Numbered from the stretch's first letter, positions 33,306 through 45,215 are shown. The stretch is DNA of 64,000 bases from Cristatella mucedo (GCA_009760855.2 WPIO01000044.1:3394600-3458599); one strand, 5' to 3'. Program-made: numbers and translations. The notes: generated from the sequence alone by a model not told the origin.

Positions 33306-33929
33306 GTAGTGGGCGCGTCAAGCCTGGCAGGGCAAGGGAGCTCACTACTTCCAAAACCCTGCAGCATCGGCATGGATGCTCAGCAACCGGATTAGCGATG
33401 GGGATGTGGTCAAGGCCATAAAACTACGATGCCACTTATGGCCAATTCAAACGTGTCTGGCCCAAACCAGACCAGTGGAGGATGTTTCGTGCCGCCTATG
33501 CAAACGAACGGCAGAAACAGTGGGCCACATCTCAGGATACTGCGAGAAACCATATATAAATGAATTATATTAAACCTAACCGGCCTTGCATATCAAGGCA
33601 TAATTGGGTTGTTGACTCCCTAATTCAGAGTCTAGAAAGAAAAGGCATTGCCTTCAGCAGGGAGCCAATCATCGGGCTAGGTACTTCCACAAACACAGGT
33701 ACTTAAACCGGACCTCATTATTACACCAGAGCCCACGAAGGACAAACCAGTTCGGACAGCATACGTCATCGACCCGGTTGTGACCTTCGAAGACAAGACC
33801 CCACTAGCCAAGGCACATGAAAGGAAAGTAGCTACGTATCGACCACTAAAAGACTACATTTGTGACAAACTTAAAGTGAGTCGAGTAGAAATCATAAGCA
33901 TCGTAATTGGAGCCAGTGGGGTTGGTTGA
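33306..33929 (+). pseudogene. R2-like copy B: zinc knuckle and restriction-like endonuclease end
   Basis: Contains CRLCKRTAETVGHISGYC (33491-33544) and, after frame breaks, LIITPEPTKDKPVRTAYVID (about 33713-33770), TPLAKAHERKVATYRPLKDY and IISIVIGASGVG (about 33893-33930). The PD...D...(A.ERK) arrangement is that of the R2-class restriction-like endonuclease (PD-(D/E)XK fold), which nicks the insertion site. This is the only copy in the window that retains the endonuclease C-terminal part. Confidence 0.75.
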
Positions 33930-34189
33930 AAAACAAAGAGCTGGTATTATAAAGAAAGAATCGGGATTGGCACCCACTGGCTCTACCAACACCTATGTGC
34001 ACCTATACTTAGTTCATAACCAAATTACAGCGACACACCTAGTGGACTGGGTCACATCCACGCAACCACTGCAAACTGCCTCCTGCGACGGGTTCCAGAG
34101 GACCCGGCAGTCTGGTCTATTCCAGAAGGTTATGACTGATGGTGCGGTTACAGGTCCGCGGCAGAATGCGACAAACCTGTACACAATAA
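33930..34189 (+). other. R2-like 3' end / leader spacer
   Basis: Bridges the endonuclease end of copy B and the start of copy A'. From about 34150 it matches 39250 onward (ggtccgcggcagaatgcg...), so it includes the 5' leader of the element. Residual C-terminal coding lies at 33930-34000. Confidence 0.5.
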
Positions 34190-35392
34190 ATGCAGCACAA
34201 CAACCGCATTTTTGCATCCGGGCGGCTGGACCCGGGCGGCTGCAGCGAAACAGCCCCGGCATCGATGGACGTGCAGCATCGATCTGGCACCATACTACTG
34301 GCCGGACCGACTCCACCTAACTCTGAGAGCCTCATAAGTGGAGCGGATCTTGAACGCGAGACTCCTAACTTAAGTGGCATAGCTGAAGTGACGGGCGATC
34401 AGGTCACACTGACTATAGCCAAAGACGTCACGTGGAACTGTATTCGCTGCAAGCTAACTCTCGTTAGTCTAAGAGAATACTCGACCCACCTCCAAGACCA
34501 CCATAAGTGTGAGGTCAAATATCGGTGTCCAACGTGCAGGAACTGCAGAGACCTCTTGCATGGAGCACAGATACATGCCTCAAAGTGTAGAAATGCTGCC
34601 ATGAAAGCAAACTGCCCAGAAGAAATCCGCCCCGGTCCATCCTTGGCGTGTAAGTACTGTGGCAGGCAATATCTGTCGAGGTCAGGACTGTCTACCCATG
34701 TGCGCTCTCAACATGGGGGAGAAGTAGACGAGTGTCGATACGAATGTACCATATGTGGGCTGAAATTTGCCACCTCTCGGGGCCTATCTATCTCAGCATG
34801 ACAACTCTCTCGACACCCGGTTGCTGCCAATGAACGGCGCAGGAAAGGCACGGAAAGACCCGAAACGGAAGCAACTGGCGCTAGCGGTCGCTGTCCGACC
34901 ATCTGGACACCGCAAAAGTCCGAGAGACTCGTAGACCTTGAAGGCACATTTGCCACCGAGGGGAACATCAACAAGCTCATGGCTGACGCTATAGGCCAAG
35001 GTGTGACCCGCCATCAGGTCAACGACAAACGGCGTAGCCTCAAGCGCCGAGCGGAGCGACAGCTAACGTTCTCACGATTGAGACAACCAGAGGACGAGCA
35101 GGGGCCAGTGCCACGTGAGAACCCGATCACTGCTAGACCTCAATCAAGTGCAACTGTCAGCCGGGCTGCCTTTCGGCGGTCCCGGTGCACTGAAGGCCCA
35201 GAGAGCATCATCGATCTCTCGCTGCTTTGCCTCGATGCAGCGATTAATGGGCAGACAGTTGACCACGCAGACCTGTATGGCGAGATAGTCACGCTGTGTT
35301 CTGATCCCTACTCACCCGCTCTACGGCGGGTGGATAGGCGCCAAGATCTGTCAAACAAAGCGAAGAACTACCGCTGGCCGCCAACGCTCTGA
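34190..35392 (+). pseudogene. R2-like copy A': N-terminal zinc-finger and Myb-like region
   Basis: Best-preserved N-terminus in the cluster: the likely start ATG at 34190 (MQHNNRIFASGRLDPGGCSE) is about 80 residues before the first finger (WNCIRCKL). The same four fingers as copy A follow; a 4-base duplication (tatc) at about 34788 shifts the frame inside the last finger. The Myb-like segment is at 34965-35045. It shares the TGA of copy A at 35390, the TGG-to-TGA change, so that mutation predates the duplication. Confidence 0.85.
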
Positions 35393-37431
35393 ACGACCCG
35401 GAAACGCGATCTGATCCGGGAAGTCCTAGATGATGCGAAACCGCACGATAAGTGCATACTCTCGCAGGCAGCCGTCACTGCCACCTATCGGGAGCGCTTC
35501 TCAAGAGGCCTCAGCGAGGTGGACCTGCGAGAATACCCGTATGATGGTCGATGCGATACCAAGGAGTTGATGAAGCCAATTGACCCAGAGGAGGTAAGGG
35601 ATACCATCAGGGAAGCGAACGTCCACGCCGCTCCAGGACCGGACAGAGTATCTCTCCGGAAACTGAAAGCGGTGGACAAAATAGACGCCGCGTTGAGTAA
35701 GTGGTTTAACTCATGGCTCTATAGCGGCGAAATGCCGAAGGAGGTCAAGGAATGTAGATCCACTCTACTGCCCAAGACCACATCCAATCTGGGCGACATC
35801 AATAACTGGCGACCGTTGACCATCGCGTCCACGATTTCGCGACCCTACACGGCCTTGCTGGCTCGCAGGCTGTCACGAGCTGTCGATCTCGACCACAGGC
35901 AACGTGGTTTCGTATGTCAAGGCAGTTGCAGCGAGAACGTCTTCCTTCTGCGGAAGGTAGAGGAGTGGGCTAAGCTCCAGCAAAGATCGCACGGCGTGGT
36001 CTTGCTCGATCTCGCAAAAGCCTTCGACACAGTATCGCACGTGCACCTACTATCAGCACTGCGACGGATGAGGATATCCGAGCACTTCGTGCGAGTGGTG
36101 GCGGATATGTACACTAACGCCACTGCTTCTTTCCAGCTCGCCACCGGGAACGCGGCTCAGATACCGATTGAGAGGGGTGTAAAGCAGGGAGACCCACTGT
36201 CTCCACTATTGTTTAACATCGCGATGGACCCTCTCATGTGTAGGTTGGCAACAAGAGAAGGTATCTGTTCCCCAGCTGCAAACTTTAGTGCGCTGGCGTA
36301 TGCAGACGACATCGCGCTAGTATCCGAGTCCAAGAGTGGGATGCAGACACTACTTGATGAAGTAACATCTTTCGTCGAGAAAGTGGGCATGCGTCTCAAC
36401 GTCACGAAATCAGATGGATTCTGGCGGGAGTTCACACGAAAAACAGTCGTTCTCAACCGAGACGTCACGTGGACCGTGGGGGACAACCGCCTGCCTCTGG
36501 TTAATCCGGGCACCACGACTCGATACTTAGGTGTCAATATTTGACCCTTCGTACCGGCTGCCGAGAAACAACCTGGCGCAGCGCCTGAAGTTGTGGTGCA
36601 ATCGCATTGGTCAAGCTCCTCTGAAACCGCGTCAGCGGTTAGACTTGCTACGCACGGTTGCGATCCCGCGACTGTCGCATCAGCTGGCCTATGCCCGGGA
36701 CCCCACCTGCCGGCAGTTGGAGGAGCTAGACCGAGTGTCACGTGCAGCCGCACGCAAGTGGTACCACTTGCCGGCCCATGCCAGTACGGCCATGCTGCAC
36801 AGCAAATCGAAAGAGGGCGGCCTTGGGGTTCACCGTCTCACGACGATGATACCCAGGCTCAAGGGCCGACTGCTTGAGCGGCTTAAGAACTCAAACGACC
36901 CTCTCACGGCAGAATGGGCGAGGAAGTCGGAGACCATCAATGCTCGGGAGAACACAGACGCAGAGGCTGATTCTGCTGAGTGGGCGCGTCAGCCTTGGCA
37001 GGGTAAGGGAGTGTCATACTTCCGAAACACTGCAGCCTCGGGCTGGATGCTCGGCGACAGAATTAGAGACGGAGACGTGGTCAAGGCGGCCAAGTTACGA
37101 TGCAACCTTTGGCCAATGAAAGCGTGCCTTGCTCAAGCAAGGCCAGTGGAAGATGTCAGATGTCGCTTGCGCAAACAGACGACAGAGACAGTGGGCCACG
37201 TCTCAGGGCACTGCGGGCCGATGAAACCGGCCCGCATCGAACGTCACAACTTCGTCGTCGACTCCTTGGAGCGAAGTCTTATACGAAACGGCATTGCCTA
37301 CCGCAGGGAACAAATCATTCGGCTAGGTGCTTCCACAAACACAGAGGTACTAAAACCGGACTTGATTATTACACCGGAGCCCACGATAGATGAGCGAGTG
37401 CGGACAGCATACGTCATCCACATAAGGCAAG
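35393..37431 (+). pseudogene. R2-like copy A': reverse transcriptase to truncated endonuclease
   Basis: About 97% identical to copy A at an offset of about 6296. Open 35519-36544, with motif A VVLLDLAKAFDTVSH and motif C YADDIALV. A one-base T insertion near 36540 shifts the frame, and the reading continues 36531-37431 through the knuckle (its second Cys is Arg: CRLRKQTTETVGHVSGHC) to LKPDLIITPEP and AYVI. Truncated at the same point as copy A and followed by the same chimeric junction. Confidence 0.87.
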
Positions 37432-37624
37432 GCATGCAGATTCTGCTAGATGAAGTGGCAGTATTCGTTAGCAGAGTGGGCGCGTCAAGCCTGGCAGGGC
37501 AAGGGAGCTCACTACTTCCAAAACCCTGCAGCATCGGCATGGATGCTCAGCAACCGGATTAGCGATGGGGATGTGGTCAAGGCCATAAAACTACGATGCC
37601 ACTTATGGCCAATTCAAACGTGTG
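37432..37624 (+). mobile_element. Chimeric junction of subfamily B pieces, second copy
   Basis: Same fusion as 31150-31320, including the gagtgggc microhomology and the ...LDEVAVFVSRVG / AEWARQAWQGKG joint, then LSNRISDGDVVKAIKLRCHL. It continues to ...caattcaaacgtgt and then jumps to mid subfamily B at 37625. Confidence 0.65.
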
Positions 37625-38568
37625 TGGGCGGAGTTATGGAAAGCCTGTGTAAATAAAGAGAGGTCCAGCGTACGTAGGGCCACTCGCCGTAAAGACCCCT
37701 CAAGCAAAGCAGCATCCTATAAAAGAACACAGGAACTTTGGAAATCCTGCAAACACGACCTCATACGGGAAATCCTGGACGACAAAAAGGGCCCACAACC
37801 GAGATGTGGGCTCGCTAAGGATCATGTCACAAGCACATACCGAGAACGCTTCTGAGGGGGCCCTGGAGATGTTGACCTTAGCGACTGTCCATATTCGGGT
37901 GAATGTGACGCCAGTGAGCTGATGGTGCCAGTTAGTCCGGATGAAGTAAAGGAGGCCATTCGAAACTCCAACTCCCACGCTGCCCCAGGGCCTGACAAAA
38001 TAACACTGCGGGGGGGGGGGGGGGGGGGGGGGGCTAAAATCAATAAACAAAATAGAGCACGTACTGACCAACTGGTTAAATGCTTGGCTCTATAGTGGGG
38101 AGATGGCTGAAGAGGTCAAAGGCTGCAGATCCATTCTACTGCCTAAGACAGACAAACATCTGGACGACATCAGCAACTGGCGCCCACTGACCATAGCCTC
38201 GACTGTATCACGCATGTACACGTCTCTACTGGCAAAGAGACTGTCGACTGCTGTTCAGCTAGATACGAGACAGAGAGGCTTCGTATGCTCTGGTAGTTGT
38301 AGCGAAAATATCTTCCTACTACGCCAGGTAGAGAAATGGGCCAAGGCTGAGAGGCAATCGTATGGCATGGTTTTCCTTGATATTGCAAGGAGACCTTTGA
38401 CACCATGGCACATGTGCACCTAACCAGTGCACTTGTCCGGATGGGCGTCCCAGACCGTTTCATTACGGTGGTGTCAAACATGTATGTGGGAGCCACGACG
38501 GCTTTCCAGTTAGCGACGGGGGGGGGGGGGGGGGGGACATGGACCCTATTAATATACAGAGAGCAGTC
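37625..38568 (+). pseudogene. R2-like copy B': internal piece, nearly identical to 32.1-33.05 kb
   Basis: Matches 32113-33056 essentially base for base, including the G24 run (38010-38033). The visible differences are a 2-base change near 38084, a longer second G run (19 versus 12, 38518-38536) and one substitution near 38568. Relative to the 6.3-kb duplication, 784 bp (the zinc-finger and Myb part of B) is missing at its start. Confidence 0.85.
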
Positions 38569-39215
38569 GAGCAGGGCAATCCACTGTTGGCTCTGATTTT
38601 AAACATTGCCCTTGACCATCTCATGTCCAAGCTTAACCTCCCGGAAGGAGTAAAGTTGCCAGCTGGGAGCTTAAGTGGTCCGGTATCTTAGGATGACATT
38701 GCCCTGGTGTGCGAGTCTAAATTAGGCATGCAGACTCTGCTTGATGAAGTGGTAGTATTCGTCAGTAGAATAGGCATGTCACTGGCCGTCAGCAAGAGCA
38801 AGAGATCTGAAGAGATTCTGGCGGGAAGTCACCATTTAAACAGCCATTACCAATCGCAGGGTGGAGTGGACCGGGTGGGAAATGCCAAACTGCGGCTTGT
38901 TCGACAAGGCATCACGACCCTAGCCACCTGGGTGTCGCCATCGATCCCACATACCGGCTGAGTAAGGCCAGCCTTACTCAGAGGCTAAGATTATGGGTGA
39001 ATAGGATTAGTCAAGCTCCTTTGAAGCCTCGACAGCGGCTGGACCTGCTACACCCAGTGGCGATACTGTGACTGCTGTATGAGCTGGCCTATGCCCGCGA
39101 GCCAAGCAGGAGGGAATTTGAGAAGCTATAGACACAGCGGCACGATCGGCAGTGAGGGGTTGGTTTCGTCTGCCGAAGAGCACAAGCTCTGCGACCGATG
39201 AAAATCGGCCACCGA
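38569..39215 (+). pseudogene. Diverged R2-like RT continuation
   Basis: Abruptly diverged from copy B: LDHLMSKLNLPEGVKLPAGS, no YADD box left (about 38690), then KLGMQTLLDEVVVFVSRIGM, and a post-RT part at about 38990-39130 (PLKPRQRLDLLHPVAIL). Similar in divergence to the subfamily C remnant at 27 kb. Confidence 0.65.
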
Positions 39216-39224
39216 TGAAAGATT

Positions 39225-40060
39225 AAGTACTTCCTACTGTGGATAAGACAGTTAGTGCTGGTCCGCGGCAGAATGCGAGAAACCTGTTTACTTAATGCAG
39301 CACGACAACTACACCGGGACAGCTGGACCGGTGCGGTGCCGCGGTGCGAAACAGCCCCAGTATCGATGGACGTGCAGTGTCGATCTGGCATCATACTACT
39401 GGCTGGCCGGACCGACTCTGCCTACTATGCAAGCTCTTAATATGGAGGGGAGGGGGACAAGTGTCAGTTTGAATGTACAGCCTGTGAGCTGAAAGTCGCC
39501 ACCCGTCGGGGCTATCTTAGCATGTGAAATTCCAACACCCAACGGCTGCCACAGACTGGTACAAGGAGGGCAGGGTACGACATGAGAGGGAAAAGTCTAA
39601 TCTGGGCGACATAAACAACTGGCAGCCACTGACCATCGTGCCTACGATTTCACGGCTCTACAGGGCCCTGCTGGACTGAAGGCCGTTGGCTGGAAGGGCC
39701 AGTGATTTCGAGCCAGGGTGGCCGGATTTCGTAGGTCAAGTGCAGCTGCAACAATAACGTCTTTTTTCTTAGGAAAATAGACGAGTTGGGAAAGCTCCAG
39801 CAAAGATCGCATGGCGTGGTCTTGCTGGATCTTGCAAAAGCCTTTGTCTTGGTGTCACATGTTTATTTGCTTGCAGCACTCTGTCGAATGAGGATACCAG
39901 AGAACTTAGTGTGGTTGGGGGCTACACGAATGCAGGCGTCACTGCTCTATTCTAGCCGGCCAACGGGAATTCGGCTCCGATGCCTCTAATCGACATCGCA
40001 ATGGACCCTCTCATGTGCAGGTTGGCATCTACAGAAGCCATGTTGAGTTACAATAGTAAG
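39225..40060 (+). mobile_element. R2-like leader, finger and RT fragments
   Basis: Leader sequence matching 34150-34330 (39250-39430), the fourth finger (CQFECTACELKVATRRG, 39460-39520), then RT pieces in broken frames: NLGDINNWQPLTI (about 39600), WRGLAGSCKSLCL-type motif A remnant (39810-39850) and IDIAMDPLMCRLAST (39990-40035). It ends where unassigned sequence begins. Confidence 0.65.
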
Positions 40061-40799
40061 GCAAGTACTATTAGAGAATAGTGGGGAAATCTCACTGTAT
40101 AGTCAGGGTGGCAGCCTCTGTTAGGGACCTAGTAGCGATCTTCTAGGAGGAAAGCACTCCATCGAAGGTATGCAGTTTGTTAACATGGAGTCTAGTTCTA
40201 CCACGGATCCTTTGAGGGTCTGGTAGACTGGTTAGACCCCATCGGCCTAGGACAGCAGGGAAAACTACATGAATTGGTTTTGGGTAGAAAGGAAATCCTG
40301 CTATAAAAGTAATTCGGCATACAATTTATTCATTGACAACCACGTGAACGCACAAGGGCAGTCTAAGCAAAACCTTCTGCGATCGCGCGCACCAGGAGGT
40401 TCAGTGTAGATCTACGTAACTGCAGAAAACAAAAAACAACTAAGGTACTGGCAGTACATACCACAGCATGCAGATGTGCTCGAGAAGCGACTGTCCCAAC
40501 GAGTAACAGCACATCTGAGATACAGATAATACAGTAGCCATCACAATAGTGTGAGACGTCATCTGGAAATGTACACTGTCAGGAGAGCTACATGAGTCGA
40601 ACAGTGTACGAGACTCACCTCCTGAAAACATCGGGAGAGTGAGGTCAAACTTTGAAGACCGATGCGCAGAAAGAGAGAAAGAGAGCGAGAGAGCAAGCTG
40701 AATCTGTGCACATCACGCGTTAGATTTAGACACCTATGAAGTCACATACTGTACAAACTAGAAATAAACCCAGTAAGGCTTCAAGATGTTTGGACCCAT
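40061..40799. other. Unassigned DNA
   Basis: No recognisable gene. Contains a short GA-rich stretch (gagagaaagagagcgagaga) near 40672. Confidence 0.25.
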
Positions 40800-41170
40800 T
40801 ATCCGAGTCTAAAAGAACGAGCGACATGAGAAGGCGATTACGGCCACAAAGAGGTGAAAGCCCACACTGATTTTGCCCAGTGATCTCAATGCAATGCCTC
40901 GACGTAGCTTGGCTGACAAACGTTTTCCTATCGCTTTTCTACTGGAATATCTTCCTAGCAAAACAAATTGAGAAATGTGCCAAAGCAAGGGGAAAATAGT
41001 ATGGCCTGACTTTCCTCGATATAGTAAAGGCGTATTATGATATGGTAGCACATGTGCCAGTGATCTCAGCCAATGGGCGTATCGTACCACAATACCAAGG
41101 TGCTGCCAGATATGTAGCCAGAGCGACTACAGCTTTCCATCCGACGATTGGTGACAGAGATCCCATGAGA
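40800..41170 (+). pseudogene. Isolated R2-like RT fragment
   Basis: The + strand reads NIFLAKQIEKCAKARGK, a stop, then YGLTFLDIVKAYYDMVAHVP (worn motif A, where copy B has FLDIA..) and ARATTAFHPTIGDRDP. It corresponds to the RT finger/palm of subfamily B. Diverged and separate from the main cluster. Confidence 0.6.
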
Positions 41171-41282
41171 ATAGCACCAATACCCAGTACAAGTACCACT
41201 ACCTGGGTGCAAGCACCTACAACCCAACCATGCATGCATACAAGCATGCACGTGACACAAATTAACAAACAGAAACATACAA

Positions 41283-41475
41283 GTTTGCTATGGTCTTGGA
41301 CCAGGTGTAAGGCGATTGTTCCAGGCCCGGGTCGTGGGTTCGAGTCCTAAAGTTAGAGCTCTTTTATTTCACACTACAAGAAATGATGAAAGCCTTTGAG
41401 GCTCTTCTTCTGCCTAGAATGAGATTGAGTTCTCCGACGGTGCTTTATCAAGTATATTATTATTATTATTATACA
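41283..41475 (+). mobile_element. tRNA-derived SINE with an L2 3' tail
   Basis: Head tggtcttggaccaggtgtaa with a perfect B box GGTTCGAGTCC at about 41337. After the body it ends tgcctagaatgagattgag, ttctccgacggtgctttatc and aagtatattattattatt, which is the L2 3' end including its (ATT)n. It is the clearest SINE/L2 tail fusion in the window. Confidence 0.8.
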
Positions 41476-42340
41476 AATGGGGCTGCTAAAATAGATAACT
41501 GTTTATGGTCCATGATCCCCTTCCAAACATTTGACACTGGTACAGTTATCCAGCTGAGCAGTCCATAGTTCAAGCAGTGAGAGTGCGACAAGATGCAACA
41601 ATTAAGTCTGACTGATAGCAAGCTTTTGACAATACAGTGAATAACCTCCATAGCACAGTTGCCTCGAACTCTAGTTTTAAAATTAAACACTGTCAAGCCA
41701 ACCTTTGCATGTATGTATTACCACTGGGCACGTTCAGCAGCAATTGCAACACTTGCATGGCAATCAGGTAAGCGATGCAAATTGCTGACATGACGTTTGC
41801 AAGTTGCCAAATGAGCTCTTCAAGCAACTAAAATAGGTTACCTTATTACAAAACATGCATCACTTCAATCAGCCCATATTGCTCAAATTTTCTCAACTGA
41901 ACTCAACAGTACAATTTCGGGCCAAGTGATAGTAGGAGCATGGGCAGACCATTCAGAAAAGCAACTATCAAGTTGCAAGTGCTTACGCGACAACTCACCT
42001 TAAAAAGACGAGGCGGACACCGATCTATCCCAAACGTCTCGTAGATGTTCTAGCAGGCCACACACCCAGTCGCATTACACCCTGTGAGCAGCTGCTGAAC
42101 ACACTATGAGAGCAACACATCTAGCAGAACACGTTGGACAGCTTATACGGTAACAGATGCATAAGTGAACGGTGCAAACTCAAACTAAGTATTCGAGCAG
42201 TTAATGCATAGCTGCTGCTAATAACCGGTAGCAAAGTCTGATATCTTTTGTCGACTTAGCAAAGCCTGTGTTTTCTGCAGTTACCTCTGCTATACATATA
42301 CCAACCAGGCAATTTTGAGGGCAATTCTCACTGCACTGGC
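41476..42340. other. Unassigned DNA
   Basis: No open frame or repeat family recognised. Confidence 0.25.
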
Positions 42341-42503
42341 CTGATTTAACAGCCTCATTTGTATAGCTGCACCAGAACCTTAACGGCTATCACCACTGCT
42401 TGCAGTTGGCAGTAAAGGATCGCTAACTACAGGATTCGAACCCACGACCACGGCCGTGAAGAGAAAGCACCTTACCTCCTGGGTTGTCACGGCCTTGCCT
42501 TTT
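42341..42503 (-). mobile_element. tRNA-derived SINE, family A
   Basis: The - strand: head ggccgtgacaacccaggagg, perfect B box GGTTCGAATCC, body ctgcaagcagtggtgatagc and end gctatacaaatgaggctgtt. Same family as 7507-7672. Confidence 0.8.
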
Positions 42504-43765
42504 CTCCTGGCAGAATGTTGCTCGTGAGTTCCCTTTAGTTTGCATAGACGATCCAGTCTCGGCTGATAGCATCGGCATCCTAAAAAGTAAGGTTTAAATA
42601 CAATATGCACAGAACACATAAGCAGCAATAAGAACCGAGTGCCACACTAAACATATGCGGTTTCAATGGCACTAGGTCTGCAGTAGACGGCATAACCAGC
42701 TGAGTTGCAGCACCCAAAATCACATGCAACAGGCACAGGGGATATTACATCACAAAGAAGATAGGTAATCTGCATGCATATGGCCTTAATGAGTTGCAAT
42801 AGTTGCTATAAGACAAGCCACAACAAAATGTGGACAAAAAAAACTCTTTAACTACATTATTAGTTTGGTCTTTCGGCCTGATTGGATTGCGTTTAAACGT
42901 AAGCATGGAGCAAGCATTCAAATAAAAACATTTGACCTTCACACTTTTGGTCAACCAAACTACAACATGGTTCCCGGTGGATCAAAGAATACCAAGCTTA
43001 CTCTGACCCACAAGGCATGCGATGGCTTGGTTCCTTCATACCTGAACTGATGTACCAGTTTTGACCCTCCATGTGCTTTCGGAGTATGCTATACAAAATT
43101 CATGCTTAGAACTTACACAGTCCACATAGCTGCGTGGACTTACAGACTAAGATTACATATATTACAAAGCAGTGATGAGTTCCATAAAACAAAAAACGGA
43201 AGACAGAACCACTAGCTCCGCAAATTAAATCCAACAGCAAAGTTGCACGTTTAGACTTGTTACGTGAGGTAGTAACACCCTTATTTGCATTTGACCAACT
43301 TTGTAGGCAGTTGCAATATCCGGTGCTAGCTCGACTTTCCAGTGCTGAAAACAATGCTTACTTTGTTTGCTTTTGTGTCGTTATAAGCCAGCAATCTTCG
43401 TACTGTCAAAACAAGTGTAGACTGACAAGAATATGAGTTTCACACGTGCATAGCAAACATAAGCGTTTATTGGTGGCAGTGTGCTTGTAGATAGCAACCT
43501 GTAAAGACAAGACAAAAGCTTATACATTACAAGAAATATATGCCACAGCAAACCAGCAGATATCGGCTCACTCGCAATTTCGGACACCCGGACACATTTC
43601 GCCAAGTTCTTTTATTGCTGTTTGCTGGGTACGTGCAGCACCTTTCAGAAGCCTGATTGGGGCCAAGTGCCTCGGCATCAAAATATACATTCTAGGCCTA
43701 CTGACAAGCTTAAATAATATTCTATTCGAGGAACATGTGCATTTAAAGTAAAGATCAGCTAATTT
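42504..43765. other. Unassigned DNA
   Basis: Several short frames on both strands with no recognisable domain (for example 42745-42954 and 43106-43354 on -). No repeat family identified. Confidence 0.25.
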
Positions 43766-43895
43766 GAGGGCCTCATTTATAAAGCAGCAGAGCAGCCGTG
43801 GGAACCATCAATCCTTTCTGCAAGCAATAAAATGGTTGCCTGTCGCCGGACTTCAACCTAAGACTCGGGTCGTGAGCACTTTATGCCTAGCATAT
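43766..43895 (-). mobile_element. Degenerate SINE, family A
   Basis: The - strand retains the tRNA-like head (ctaggcataaagtgctcacg, a worn B box), the ttgcttgcagaaaggattga body and the tttataaatgaggccctcaa end that parallels gctatacaaatgaggctg of better copies. Confidence 0.5.
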
Positions 43896-44523
43896 GTAGG
43901 GGACGCCACCTGAGTTAAAATAACGCTTTGCCACACGCCCCACAATCTGGTTCCAAATACTGCCTACATTAAGAATTCAATCTGCTATTTGAATGCTAGC
44001 CAAATAAGGAAGTTGTGGTCCCATGCTTCTTTGACAGGGCCTGTGTGAGTTTGACAAGGCTCACGAAAATTTGAAATGACCTGCCAACTGCCATGTAAGA
44101 AAACTCGAAAATACTGTTGTGGTTTAAATTTGCCCAGCGCCGGCTGCTTTTTGATAGCAGTTGTAGAGAGAAAAGCATCTCTGCAACTCGGCCGTGACAC
44201 CCCATTCGGACTGCTATGTCCAATGAAAGATGCGAATAAAGTTGCACCCCTACCTGCTGGCAAATTTACAACAATCGGTTGTAAAATTACTAAACGGCAA
44301 CAGTAGAATGCAAGAACCAACCAATTCCTACATATTTATGCAAGTAATGCACAAAACTTAAAATCTCTAACGATTCTTGCTACCTATGGTAAAAAAGAGA
44401 CACGAATCACATTTGTGACTAGATTCATGCACCTACTTTCAATAGGGTAACCTCGAAAACTAGATAGCACCACGAAGCACATGCAGTACTATACCTAAGT
44501 CGCACAACGTCACTCATATCACA
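43896..44523. other. Unassigned DNA
   Basis: The 111-codon frame on - (43985-44320) has no recognisable domain and overlaps a + frame of similar length; no gene assigned. Confidence 0.25.
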
Positions 44524-45215
44524 AATGCATGGGCAAATTTAGAAGTGGTATCCCTGTCTAAACAAGCCCAAATTTCAGCAATGTTATGTAGCTGAAGCTA
44601 GGTAGACATGATGGTGGAGCTGATGTGATCGTCTAATGAAAGGTCACTTTGGAACCGGGCACATAGATTTCGTGCAGATTCAATGGAACATATGCTGGCA
44701 GAGCCGATTTTGAGCCCTGGGTTTTTCAATTTCAGAATCACGGATGATTCGTCCATTATTAGTAAGTTGGCGTTATCATCATTCAATTTAAGAACATGTA
44801 CTGCCACCCATGTACGGATGTCATCGATACATGCAGCAAGAGAGTTGAGAGAATTCGACGTGCTGGAGGGCTGGCAGGGATCAAAGCAAAGGTACAACTG
44901 AATGCAATCTGCATAGAACTAACAGCCTAGGTTGGGCCTGGCAATCGCATCGGAGAGTTTAAACTGCAAAAAGAACAGGGGCACACAGTTCTGTAGTACC
45001 CCATAATTCAGTGGTTGGTCGGATAATTTTTTTAATTTTCACATCAATACTCTCAAGCATCCCAATGAAATAGGATCCGAACGATTATCTTGCAGTATCA
45101 GTGGTACCCAGGCAAAATGAGAGGCACTCGAGAAGGGCTTTGAGATCGATAGTATCAAACGCTGCCAAAAGATCAAGCAAAACAAGCAGACAGACTTTAC
45201 CCAAGTCACAAAGGT
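44524..45215 (-). mobile_element. L2 fragment, diverged
   Basis: The - strand encodes LLVLLDLLAAFDTIDLKALL (about 45100-45190), then MYLCFDPCQPSSTSNSLNSL, LKIGSASICSIESARNL and SDLSLDDHISSTIMS. The YADD box is lost (a stop near 44920). It lacks the L2 3' end and is more diverged than the 24-kb or 59-kb copies. Confidence 0.8.

Noticed and set aside
26985-40060. CRISPR-like or satellite array explanation for the repeated segments
   Set aside because: Units are kilobase-scale, coding and R2-like, not short spaced repeats.
42430-42490. True tRNA gene
   Set aside because: A and B boxes are present, but no cloverleaf acceptor pairing was found and the sequence continues into a SINE body; same for the other SINE heads.
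43985-44320. 111-codon - strand ORF as a host gene
   Set aside because: No recognisable domain, an opposing frame of similar size and no neighbouring exon signals that I could support.
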